Assembly: GCA_001695595.3 (NCBI GenBank)
Contig: MBPM02000121.1
Location: 62,001 to 126,000, forward strand
Origin: Plasmopara viticola
Lineage: Eukaryota; Oomycota; Peronosporomycetes; Peronosporales; Peronosporaceae
Length of the DNA stretch: 64,000 nt
Direction: 5' to 3'
Shown: in pieces, positions 23,349-35,596 of the stretch
Layout of the letters: every line of letters begins with the position of its first letter
Position numbering within the stretch: position 1 is the first letter of the stretch
Notes under the pieces: model-generated
Seen by the model: only the letters and a program-made list of their open reading frames with translations
Database searches by the model: none
Told to the model about the DNA's origin: nothing
Translations under genes and position numbers: made by a program

Positions 23349-26300
23349 GCAGGTACAAATTGCCTTCTCTTGACGCATGCAGCTTGTCTGCGGGTCATTT
23401 TTCGTCTTACTTCTCTAAGAAAGCCAGTCTTTCATAAATGTTCTATTGCTTAATGTACATGACCAAAATGTTTTGCTCGACTCCTCTTCGCGAGCCTTCA
23501 CAATTTAAATAAATTATGTTGCTTTATATCGGCTTAACTTAATCGTTCCAATAAGAAACGGAATTTCTGAGCGACTTATTCAATAAGTCTAGCCTGCTTT
23601 GAAGTATGAAGCTGTCGATACAATACCTGCTTTTGGATGCCTAGTAAGGCACGCATCCGCACGCGATGTGAGACTCCGTTTGAATACCCTGTGTAGTACA
23701 AGTCGCACATTTGGAAGTTGCTTGTACAGTTACTGCTAAAATCATCGGCGAAGACGGTATGACCTTGAACGAAGTTGTTGTTTAGCTTCAAAAGATCAGG
23801 TGTGGTGGTTTCATGTGCAGCGGTCAGATCTTACATGAAAGACCCGACCTAACTAATGCGCAACTTCTTCTCGCTTCTGGCTATCATCAAGCAGCAAGCA
23901 TCATCAAATGTACCCGGCAAATCCGCCATCTCAATACCAAGATGCTTTATATTTCCTTGTGCTTATTTGCACGGCCCTTTATCACTTGCTGAGATGCTTC
24001 ACCCCAGACGTTCTAGTACAGGGCTCACTCAAAATATTGTTATGTGCTACATCGATCAGCTATTGCGCACATAAAGCGCGATGGACAGGTGGGAGTCAAC
24101 ATTAAAGGCGGAAATATGAATACAAGAAGTTTCACAAATTGAAACATCCTCTAACATTTTCACTGGTGACTTATATATTTATCGACTCTGTGACCAGCTT
24201 GGGAGGCAGCAAATTCACACCACAAATTATTCGACTATTTAAAATGATTAAAAGTTTTGATTTCGTGTATACATTGCACACATCCTAGTCTATATCATAT
24301 TCGATTAAACAGCTCAAGCGCTCTTTCACGGCTATGGAGCTCTCGCGATCACCGGTGAGAGCGCGCTATATTAAATGTGCAGGTGACAATACACATAGCT
24401 TGCCAAACTCACACATGAGCTATACCTTGCTTGGCACTGCAATCCTCAGCTGCTCGACTTTCTTATCCTACTCTCGTCGTCTTCTCACAGCAGCAGATGA
24501 CATTTGGTAGGAAATCAACAAATCAACTAGGTGATAGCAGCCGCAGTTATATTTTTTTGCCTTCTAACAGCACTAGCAGTATAAAACGCATTAGTATTCT
24601 ATCTACCACATAAGTAGCCATCACCTCGATTTTAAGTATCGGCATAACGACTGATACGCACATTTTGTACCCCAAATGAAAATATAAAGGGAATGCTAAA
24701 CGAAAAAGTGGAGCACTTAGCGCAGGAGCTGCCGCCTCTTCATGCGCAAGCTTCTCTCTTCCATACAAATAGTCAGTGATGTCCTGTTGAAAGCTGATTA
24801 TCAGAATGTCTAAGCAACGGGGGCTCAGTAGAAATTTTACGGCCATGCGGATACATGTAAAGAGGGCGTCCAGATGCGCGCGACGTGGCAAGCTAAGAGA
24901 AACGTCGCTGTGGACTTACTCACTTTGGATTTACGATGTTGGTTGGATCGAGGTCGACATGAAAGGGCTAATTAGCGAACAAGCCATTTCTGATACAGTC
25001 CGCAAAGACCAAAGCGCTGTAACAATTTAAGGCTTATGGCAGCATCTCGAAGACAAATGCAATTAAAAAGAAACGACATACCTGTGAGGCACGAATAGTA
25101 ACAACAGTGGCACTGCAAAGCGGACGACGTTTCTACGTGCAGAAACTTCTCGCATGTCAGTATGCATTGACGATCATAATTTTGCATTTTTGACCCGCAA
25201 CAGTCGCACACTTAATCTTTGTATGAATTCTGACAATGAAGGTGATTGTGGACAGTATACGTGGCAAACCGAGCACACAAATTGATATCTTCTTGAAAAG
25301 AGTCCTGTAAAAAAACCGGTTTTTCCGTATAGCGCGTCAGAAAAATACATTTTTACGTAAAACCTTTAAATTTCTTTGCGCTTGATGCCAAAATTTGTTG
25401 CAACGTCAGTAAAAGCATAACAACGGGGCAATTTAAATATCATTATAGAACGTCATTGTGCTAGTGTAAGACAGATTGTCTGGGTAAGCGTCACAAAGTT
25501 GTCATTAGCGATGATGTAGGCATTAGCGACATGGCGTCAAAATTCAAAACAAAGGCAAATCCTTGCTCCTGTTTAATTTGCAAACAAGGTTTTAATATCT
25601 TTCTACAACCTGATTAACATTTAAGGTTTTTTGCAGAAGCCTTGAGTTAGTTGCACACTACAAAGTTGCATTGACTACTGACGTGTCATGCGCTGTGCAA
25701 GATAAAGTATCTCACAATTGTCTATGTAGACCGTCAGCACATGCTATTCCTCATTAAAGTTATGTCAATGCAGCTCTGGCTAATAATTAGGCGATAATCA
25801 CGTTTGTTCCATTACTTTTTTAAAGCTTAAACTTTTTATCCAAGCCGTACAAAACATCGCAGCCGATCACAATAGCGTCGCTGCTCGATCGGTTTCTTCC
25901 AAATCGGTGGGTAATAAGTGAGCTTGTCCCTAGCGGTTTAGATATTGTACTTTCTCTCAAGTTGAAGTAATTTGTTTTACGGTGTGCGATTTGTGTGCTA
26001 TATACAATGCTGGCTGCTAGCGTCGTTTCACTGATGGTGATATTATAGACGCCGCTATTCGGCAGGATGCTCGCAAACTTTGTCTATGCCGCGATCTAAT
26101 ATATGCGAAGATGTAGCGCGACACTAATTCCTTGGACCCCATCCTCTTCTAGGGTTTTCTCTTCTCATTCTTGTTGGAGTCTTATTTGCTGAAATTGAGC
26201 GAGCTTGTAGTGTGCAATGAACTACATGCTTTGGAGCTTGCGCTTTATGCCATGACCACTTTACTTGCGCCTTTTGTCTGACGTTTTAATGTTATGGGTT

Positions 26301-26732
26301 ACATGGATCCAGTGTAGTTGGGGGGATTATCATGTTATGTGACATAAGTCCCGTAGTGTTATAAACACTAAGAGTAGGCATTGACTGAGTACTGGCAGAT
26401 AAGCTCAATGACTAATGCTTCACTTATATTAGTAGATGGAATTATGATAGCTGGTACCTAAAAATTATGCAATTTACGCTTGGAAATGTAAAAGTCATAT
26501 TAAATCTTGGTGCTAACGCTAATGCTAACACCCAAACAAGGCCAGGCGTATAACAATCTGCGAGTCGTTTTTACTTCAATTAAAAAACGAAGGTCGTAGT
26601 CCTGAACACGCGCTTTTTCTTAGCAAAACGCTACGGCAACTTCGCTGCACGTGGTTGCATATGTAGTAAATTATCATCTGTGTCATTGCATTTGAGCCTT
26701 GATGAAGATGGAGTCACTTTACACGCAGTGAT

Positions 26733-26765
26733 CAAAGCGGTATGGGCTCCGCCCATACCGCTTTG
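26733..26765. repeat. perfect 15-bp palindrome with 3-bp loop
   Basis: caaagcggtatgggc, tcc, then its exact reverse complement. It lies in gene-free sequence and resembles the longer palindrome at 23266 in style (GC-rich arms, tiny loop) though not in sequence. Confidence 0.9.
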
Positions 26766-27508
26766 GCTTGAGGACAAAAATGTCACTGATGACTTGCAGC
26801 GAGTGCCGAGCCTTACTAGCATCAATCAATCTACTACACGAGCACTGATAGAACCTAAGTTGCCCATCGCTGATTTGTTAAAAAAAGGCAGATGTGAGCG
26901 GCATGGATGAATGAATGAAAGATAGCCTGTCGGTAGAATACAACTAAGAGTCCTATCTCCGAAGAAACAGTAAATAGACGTTACTCAAATCTCCTAAGGC
27001 TCAGGGAGTCGATCAAATAGCTATTCAAATGCCACATAGAAGCAGCAGCATCCAGTAGATGTGCTGTGTCCTATTGGGGAAGAATTGAAGGTCGATAGGA
27101 CTTTGCCCCCCCCATAAAACTTATCACAAGGATTTTTTTAAGAGTCTAGTTGATGATACCGCGGTGTCAGAGAATTACGTTTGACGCCTCATTGTCGGAG
27201 AAAAACTGTTGTATTTAGGGTCTAAAAGAGTGCACCAACGTTTCCTTTTCACTCTTTGCTTAGCAATAGGTACAAGAGTATCACTACACTCAGGACCACG
27301 GTGGAAGTAGTTGGGAAGTTGCTCAACTTGAATAACAACGAGCGCTTGTTGATCCTGGACCTGAATAAGAGTCACGACACCATTCCGTGAATGACGTAAG
27401 CCTTAAGATTTGGATTCAATGAAGCCAAAAGCACCAGGCTATCATTTAGTGAGTCAAAAGCTCAATTACTTTTTATAGAAACGCTCTTTTGGTGCGGACG
27501 GGACCGAA

Positions 27509-27901
27509 TCATTTAACACACTTAACATTGTTATGTCTGAGATAGACGCTTAAAGTGCCGAGGTCATGAGTCCGGTCCATTATGTGGCCCTTAAATTCGG
27601 AGCAATGTTCAAAGAATACAGCGACTGCTGAATACCGGTGATCACATTGATGCGCTAAGACGAGAGAGTACAAACAAGGCAAATTAATCATTTCAGCCCT
27701 TCCTACTGTAAATTTGGCATAAAGTGAGTCATACAAGGTGCGTATAGCTAGAAAAAACTTTTTTGCGTGCTCCAGCTGAGATATTGTATGCAAGTGACCG
27801 TTTGGATGATCTCTCACCAAGCTACAAGATATCCAAGGTACTTCTTCGTTCGCAACAAAGCGAATTTTATGGTCTTTGCGACCATTCTGACCCAATGCCA
27901 A
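27509..27901 (-). pseudogene. possible copia-type gag relic
   Basis: A 130-codon minus-strand frame with no ATG start. Segments such as TLYDSLYAKFTVGRAEMINL, then EFKGHIMDRTHDLGTLSV, have the spacing of copia gag (LY.LKF..G..M..HL...; ...LP..F..H...). The match is by eye and weak; it could be a chance open frame in decayed DNA. Confidence 0.25.
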
Positions 27902-28299
27902 AGATTTTATCCTTTCTTCCCTTCGAAGGCCTTCCCGCTCACCGTGGGAATCTTTGAGTTAATTGAAGCATGCTCCTCAGTCGCCAACGATTTCAACACA
28001 TATACTTCTGTTATCTGATAAAGATGTTCCATCAGAGAGCTTAATAGCCGGAGACTGCCTCCAGACATGCACTAATCATGTCGAAAACTTGTGCAACCAT
28101 ACCTGGGGCAAGCAGGAAAGCTAACATATTTGGTCCGTCTGTTATCCTTGAGGCAAATGAGCATACTGCTCACGACAACCACTGAATACTACTCGTAACA
28201 AACAGCACTCGCTGTATGCCATCTATTGCATATTTGGTTGCAAGCACAAGCGGTGCTTTATTACTGCGCGTAAAGTGGTACGTAAACCCTTGAGATGTG

Positions 28300-28750
28300 C
28301 TGCAAGATGCAGTACTAGCTACACGGCATGAGTGACATGGCTAGCCAAACCAGAATGGGCGAGACCCTATCATTGCGTGTGGTGTGACACGTTATTCACT
28401 AAGGCTGTTCTCGTGCTCCCTGTCTACAAGGAACGACATGGTTGCCTCTTAGCCAAAATACTAAGCTGAAGTTTTTTTGGAGGCACGTGATTGACACCCT
28501 AATTACGAAGTAAGGCTCGTAGATAACAGCGTTCGCTGCCAATCATGCAGATTATGGTTGGTCGTCGACCAAGTGGGACCCTTGCAATGTCTGTGGTGTG
28601 TCATTCAACCCACTATGCGGCGCTTATCATAGACATGTTCAACTGTTAGCTCGGCGTGACATAGCCAAGGTACGTAGGTCATTGTACGCATGGAGCGGCA
28701 CATAGTTTGCTAAGCGGGAAATTTGACGGACGAAACTCTTCACTAGACCT
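28300..28750. repeat. further diverged copies of the 4440-5800 repeat family
   Basis: Two blocks, about 28410-28520 and 28640-28745, repeat the landmarks of the 4440-5800 family. In the first these are gacatggttgcctcttagccaaaatac, a purine-rich link and ggaggcacgtgatt. In the second they are gacatagccaaggtacg and atggagcggcacatagtttgctaagcg. They are too diverged for boundaries to be set. Confidence 0.4.
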
Positions 28751-30264
28751 TAATGTAATTATCTGCCCCCTCTTAAAATAGTGCTGATTAAAAATTCTAT
28801 GTGAGGATTATCAACTGAGCTTATTGTCTCAATACAGATGATGAGCAACGTAGACAAGCTATCGATCGCGAAGGCTCTACTGTGGTCATTATAAGGAGCT
28901 AAGATCATTTCAAGTGCTTCAACATAAATGTAGGTATAAGCGCTACCTACAAATGCATCTGAAACCTTTGATAGGCATATCGATGATTTGAATTCAAAAT
29001 AGGATGATTCGATCAAGTTGGGCTGTTCGGTCAAGACGTATTCTTGGAAGGAGCACAACTTAGCGTCCAAAGATTTTAAATCCTTTCAGACCGAAAGTGA
29101 GGTGAAATAGAGCCTGTAGCCACCGAACCTTAATAAAGCAGATGTTTACAGGACTTAATAGTCAATTTAGCAATTTTAAGCTAGTAGAGGATAGCTCTAA
29201 ATGCTTTAAGCATATGCTGCTAAATCTATTTGGCGCAGTAGTGCCACGCGCTCCCTATGTATGAAGGAGAAAGGGCTCATGATCAGCTGCAGTCTTCAAC
29301 TCAAATTACTAATTTGCCGACGTTTGTTTGTTCAGCCATGAATCGACAGAGAGAAGCCACAAAGGGTGCTACGAGAAATGTTGAGCGTGTATACTGATCC
29401 AAGTAAATGAGGAATCGAGAGTGAGCAGAGAGTCTTATACCCTACACAGTGAGACTGAATGCCCTAAAGTAGATCTAACAGAAGCCCATAGTGACCGCCT
29501 TCATAACGATAGCTAGTCGGATGAATTCCCGTATCCGCATTTGGCAATTTCTCAGCTCAAGAGATGTTCGGAAAAGGTTTGTGATAATTCGAGCTCGCAC
29601 AACGTAAAAGTCGCCTTTGACTTGTGATTAGGCACTCTTTGAAAGAAACTGTTGAAAAAAAGACATTTGTTAGCTGGTTTAGTGTGCAACTGCAATTCAG
29701 CCATGCTACACGAATTAACCCGTTAGAGATGCAGCACAAATACAAGGTGCAGTTCTGTGGCTTGCGAATATTTTTTGGTAAGAAAGCTTGAGCTCAAGTC
29801 TCCAAACTTCCTTCTACACGTAGATCTAATACGAGTCATAGTCTGCACCTACATGACTCCAAGAATTAAAGTTAGTCTCAATTTCATTAAAGTTCTATAC
29901 TTTTAAATGCAAAGTAAACTTCACACAGGCTGATCGATAAAGGAACGAAAAAATAATTTAATTAGCATCAAGTACAAAATTTTTCCCCAATAATATGCAC
30001 TACGCGATGGTAACGAGACCATGGTGTGATGCACTTTAGCTTCTCAGTACTTGTAATTGCCTTTCGATTGATGTTCAACGCATGACATGGCTAAAAATCA
30101 CACAACATATTTATGCCACGTACCATTATATCAACTACTAAGTTCGTGTGATCTTGTTGCACACTGCCCATCAAAGGTTTGGACGTTTCGATATCATTCT
30201 AGGCAAAAAGTTTTTTGCTATCTCCTGGTTATCATGCATCACTTTCTGTCTATTTGTACCCACC

Positions 30265-30284
30265 GTTGCGGCGCAAGCCGCAAC
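30265..30284. repeat. 8-bp perfect hairpin with gcaa tetraloop
   Basis: gttgcggc-gcaa-gccgcaac, a compact GC-rich stem with a GNRA-type loop in non-coding sequence. No transcript context is visible. Confidence 0.6.
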
Positions 30285-32014
30285 ATAGAAGCCTTCATAA
30301 CAAAGTGAACTAGCCTCGAAGCTTTTTTTATTTAAGAAAAAGGGGGTTCTATGCTTTTCACTATCTTGTAGCTGACACCTAGTGGTCTAAATCAGACAAT
30401 TTTAAAAGACAAACATACAATGGCTCAATACGTTACGGCATCCCGGCGTAATTGTGCTATGGCGTCGGATAATAATCTAGAGCATACTTGCGTCATCGAT
30501 CGCCCTAATTCAAATGAGTCGACACCATAGCAAAATGGCGGCATACGACTCGCCAACCTCGGCGCCAAAAGGTAAAAAGAGGAGATGAGACTACTCCGTT
30601 CCAACAAAATTGTTACGCGCGCACAGCGGTATCTTCGGTGTAAGTTTGCTTGGCTGATGTCTCGTTGTCAACTAACAGCTGACTGTCGTGATGCGACTTA
30701 TGGTCTGCAACATCATGTTCCCATAAAACACCTCTTCCACAGTAGTCACCAGGAAGATCAACATGAACTCTGCTCGTGGTCTCTGCGCATCAAAGCCTGG
30801 AGGCGATAAGTTAGTCGTGCCAAAGACGCTGATTCGCATGAGCAAAAAAAAGTCAACGTTTTTATGACCTCTAAACAAAGTAAAGTTCAGACTCCCATGA
30901 GTTTTCAGAGTAAGGACATCCCCTTAATTCACAAAGGCGTCGCGCTAGAATGCACTTTACGTGGTAGTGGCGCTAGCCCATCTCATCGACTACAAGTGAG
31001 AAAGAACGCTGCATAAAACTATGCGGTGCACCGCGGACGATTTCTATGATGTCTTTCTTGAGCGACGTCTAAAAAATGCAACATAAGAGCCGGCAACCCG
31101 TAAAATTAAAAGGCTTGACAGTCTCGTCTAAGACATGCACTAATATATAACGCAGCGCCAAGATCTCTTGGTCTTGTCCGATCAATAATTTACCCTTAGC
31201 GTGTCGTCTCGTCGCCCTCCAAGCAAGTCTCTCGATTCATGACAATCAAAAGTGGCACTTTGTGTCTATAAATTGAACTTTGACATAGCTGGTGCGTGGC
31301 TGCGTTTGCGTAAGACCCGGTGCCAATGCACTCGCGTTTAGCTAGCTTGGTTTATAATACGGTGTCGGAAAGATCAAGGGTGTGTCTAATTTTTTTCAAA
31401 AAAACGTCAAGCGTATACACTAAGCATCTTTTGACTATAACCATGGCTGGTATTAGAAGCGCGGGTGCATTTTAGTTTTTGTAACAGTAGTAAATATATC
31501 TGTAGGAAAATTGAGTTTTCTGCGTGTGTTTAAACGAATTATGCCTTTCGAGTATTTTGGTAAATAATCATTTTATCGTGCATGTACTTAGTCCCCTTTG
31601 TACAAGCTCTTAGACTTGCCTAAGAATGCTGAGTGATCTGATATTCGTGCGACGCTCAGCACAAGTTCCCATCAAGCCGACAGCCACAAAGTGGTGGCAA
31701 TAATGGAACGCACGGGTCAGCACTCACGTAATACGACTTAAGGCATAAAGGACTCAGCTATATGCAAACTCCATGTATGAATGCAATTTTCTGCAATGCC
31801 TTGGCGCAAGCGCACACACACTACAAACACGTCTTTGACGACGCAATCTACTCGCCCTGTCTGACCATTGGTCTGCAGATATTTGTTGTGCGCATGTTCA
31901 GCCTCGTGCCAAGGTATCTTACATCATTCTTCCAGGATATTCCGTAGAGCAAGTACACCGTTAATTATGTCCCATTTTGCTCAATATGCGAGCCAAAAAC
32001 ACAAAATAAGTGGT

Positions 32015-32036
32015 GCCTGTCGAGCCTTCGACAGGC
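32015..32036. repeat. 9-bp perfect hairpin
   Basis: gcctgtcga-gcct-tcgacaggc in gene-free sequence. It may be chance, or another small foldback. Confidence 0.6.
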
Positions 32037-35000
32037 CAATTCCAGAATTTATACTAAGTACTAAGGATTGCCAATAGTGCAATATTATTACCAATCTCGC
32101 AAATGGTGCGCGTATGGCGGTGATGATGCACTTCATACGTGCGCACATATGCGTCCGCCGAATTCAAAACTCAGTCTTCCAAGAGAAAGACCATGCTGTT
32201 CCTCTTGACTGTTAAGAGGTTCTTTGGTGAGTTTCATTGGGGAATCGATACTTGAATTTTTGTCGTTAGTAGCCAGGGATCAATATATTATTTTTCCGGT
32301 TTCGATATTTTCAGACGCCTTACATCAAAGCCCTTTGCATCTTCACAATTTAAGTTTTTGACTGAAATAAGCTGCGATCTAACCTTTTAAGACCGGATGT
32401 TTCTGCCACGGCCAATGGGACACTCGTTACCCTATATACTCAATTTTTTTCGCAGTTAATCGGACGAGTATCAAGAGAGTTAATTTTGATTACTAAGCTA
32501 CAAGTGTAGACGTCTCGACAAATTCCAAAGAACAAATAGTAACGCGGATTGGTGGCAATCCGGTGTGCGGTCTGGTCTATAAATTTTTTCGTACAAACAG
32601 CTTCAAAAGCATAGTTTAGCCCTTATATAAGCCTCTAGTGCATCGGCTATTACCTTTGTACTTCGCTCGACGATTGAAATGTACGTCCATATTTTGAGCC
32701 GCAGTTCAAGCTATCTGTAAATACATTAGTGTGGTTAAATAAAGCATGTTTTTTGGATTTCAGCTGCCACCAATTTACTTGTATCACGAACTGATCCGTT
32801 TCATTATTTGCTCTGCCATATAGCAATGGAGTATCTTTATACAGGATGGCACCATATGTTTACACTACAGCAAAAACGGCTGGATATGAAAGGATGCCAA
32901 AGTCGCTTGAAAGTGTAAGAATCATGATAGTCATAACCAGTCTTTGCTGTTTTACTTCTCTTTAAAAATTAAACTTTTCTTGAAACCCAAGCATTCATCT
33001 TAAGAATTAATTCCATGATCTCATCTGTTGTGCATGTCCAAAGCTCTGGTTGGGATAACAAAAAACTGTGGTAGGATTAAGATCTAAAATAATAAACAGA
33101 TATCTTACATAGAAGGCAAACAATACGTTGCATGTCTTCAGATAGATCAGACAATTAGAAAGCCCGAGTTTACGAAATTTGTTGATCGCCGCCCTTTGTT
33201 CAACAGCTCGTCGGACCGCTAAATCATACTGATTAAATCTAGAAAGTGGAAAAGCTGTTTTACTTTACTTTGACATCGGGATTATCCAATTGCTGAGCGT
33301 TTGTGGGACGGCTTATATGCCACTTAGTTGGGTTGACACACTTCAATTCAGGCGCGACTTTAACATGTATGTGACCACACTACAACAAAGAAACCTGATA
33401 GGCCTTAGTAATTGAGAAAAAACTATGGCGTCTTTTTTCTGTGGTTTGCACATACGGCCTGGTACTTTAAGTAGAACCTGAGCAAAAATTACAATGTACT
33501 TGTGCTTTTCCCTTTGTCGTATTTTCAGCACTGTTACTCGCTTCCATGAGTTCAAAAGCATATAATATATTTGGACAAGATGAGCATGACAGAGCTTAAA
33601 GAGGCTTGCATAGCCAATAGCATTGCGAAACGATACAAAGAGAAAGTCAAGTTCTCATTTCGCTCAAAGCAGTCTTGAAAGACACAAAGAAGACGCTTGG
33701 CTCAAAAAGTGAATTCTCGATCATTCGTTCCGAAATAAGAAGGCAGATTTTCTCGATGTCTGCATGGCACGTTTCACGTAATCTGCAAATTGGGATATCG
33801 CTCCTCATCTGGATAGTGCTCCATCTTAAGCAACCGTGAAATACTATTATAATGACCACATGGATCACCGTGGATGCATATAAGCGCTTATATTTTCTCT
33901 GCGGAGCATTAAGCATATCAGCGATTCTCACCAGTATTTGCATAGAAGTTTGCAATGGTCCGATAGATGCGAAGTAAGGAAGCTATTCTCATAGATGATC
34001 ATACCACGGTGTGATCATTGTATGCAAACAAATTGAATATACGTATTTGTAAAGCTGTAATGATGTCAAACGGAAATGTTTAAAAACGTCCGGCTGCAAA
34101 GGTAATGTCCGGCGCGGACAAATCAATTTGTACTTTCGCAATTTAAATAGCGCTAATAAACACAGAGATTTACTAAAAAAATTCGCGACGTATCTCATGA
34201 GTGTGAATGTCCGAGGTGGTTCAATAAGATCTTGGCTACTGAAGCTTCAGTAGATATTGCCGAAGCCTTTTGCGATTTAATCAAAGCGCACTGGTCGGTC
34301 ATTGCGAATTTTACACGTAAAAATATCAAGAGATGTTTTAATTTCCTCGTATCAAAAACTTTAAAAAGCGCGTTTACGAACTCTACAAAAAATGGTGTGT
34401 ACAGAACAATAAGGTTGTGCACAAACGCAAAATTCTAATCCGGCACAGCGTACGTGAGCGTCGTAGTTAGACATAAAGCCAAAGATGCCCGCTTCTGGAA
34501 GGTTCAAATTAGCTATTGTAACTATAAATGATGCATTGCTTTCTTTGCGTCACTACGAAGCCTCACTTACAACTTGCAAGTAATTTCATCGGTGACAGTA
34601 TCTCTCGATTACTCTCATTAATTGTGGCGACCCTGATGTCAAGACCAATGACGCATTGATCACTCTCCCAAAAACACATTGTTTTGATGATGTCACAGAA
34701 AAAGAGGCAATACCATTAGTGAAAGTTAGTTACAATCAATGCTAATAGCACATTGACACTTGGAGTTAAAGGTTATGATGATAGTCAAAAACGAGTACCT
34801 GAAAATAAAGATTACATACTTAACAGGGTGCGAATTATTATGTGACATCTGACATTGTGTCATACGCTTTTCGCGCGATGCTGTCACGGAAGTATGTATC
34901 GTATTTTGCTACGCTCGGTGTGTCACATTCGTGGTGACACAAGTGACTTTTTTATAAGTAGATAGTGCATAATGTCTCCCAAAGTCAGTTACTTCGTATG

Positions 35001-35329
35001 CTAAGATTGTTTAAAGAATGTTGTAATCAATGTATAGCTCAGTATATAATAATTTTTGATACCTTTACTATCAATGCCTGATCAATCACGATAGGAGCAT
35101 AAGCTTGTTTCGCCGGATGGTAGGTATTTCATATTATGCAGTCAGCGGATAGAAAAGTCAAGACCACAAAGTCTGCAGAGGGATGGTATGGTCAGACCAT
35201 TGAGCCAATTTCCGTAGGTCGGGCATTAATGACTAAGGATATACAAGGCACATATACTGATCCATGCATTTCCGACCTAAAGTACAAACGATTTACATAC
35301 TACTGCGTCATTGGTTCAGAGTATTGTAA

Positions 35330-35596
35330 TTGATTGAGACGCCAATACCAATTTTTAACTCAATCCGATTAGCAGATGATGGCGAAGAAGACATCAAAGA
35401 GCTAGAAAGGATTTATGAAGCACAAGACAAGATACTATGCATGTTTGTTAAAATTCTGAAGCATATTGATCGGGTCGTAGAGTTGATCAGGGTATTTAGG
35501 ACAGAGCCTGTCTGGGTCGATAATTATATACGGAAAGCCGATAAAGTGACAGCCTTTTTAAGGAAACCGTCCGACCGGAAGAAATCTGTTGGGTAG
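35330..35596 (+). other. protein-like open frame of unknown nature
   Basis: An 88-codon frame ending at 35596, without an ATG start (opens at TTG). Composition is protein-like and helical: EEDIKELERIYEAQDKILC, then VWVDNYIRKADKVTAFLRK. A second frame just upstream (35136-35333, ATTATGC context) ends before it. It might be a truncated retroelement or effector-like helical protein, but no signal peptide, RxLR or LxLFLAK motif is present. No function is assigned. Confidence 0.25.
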
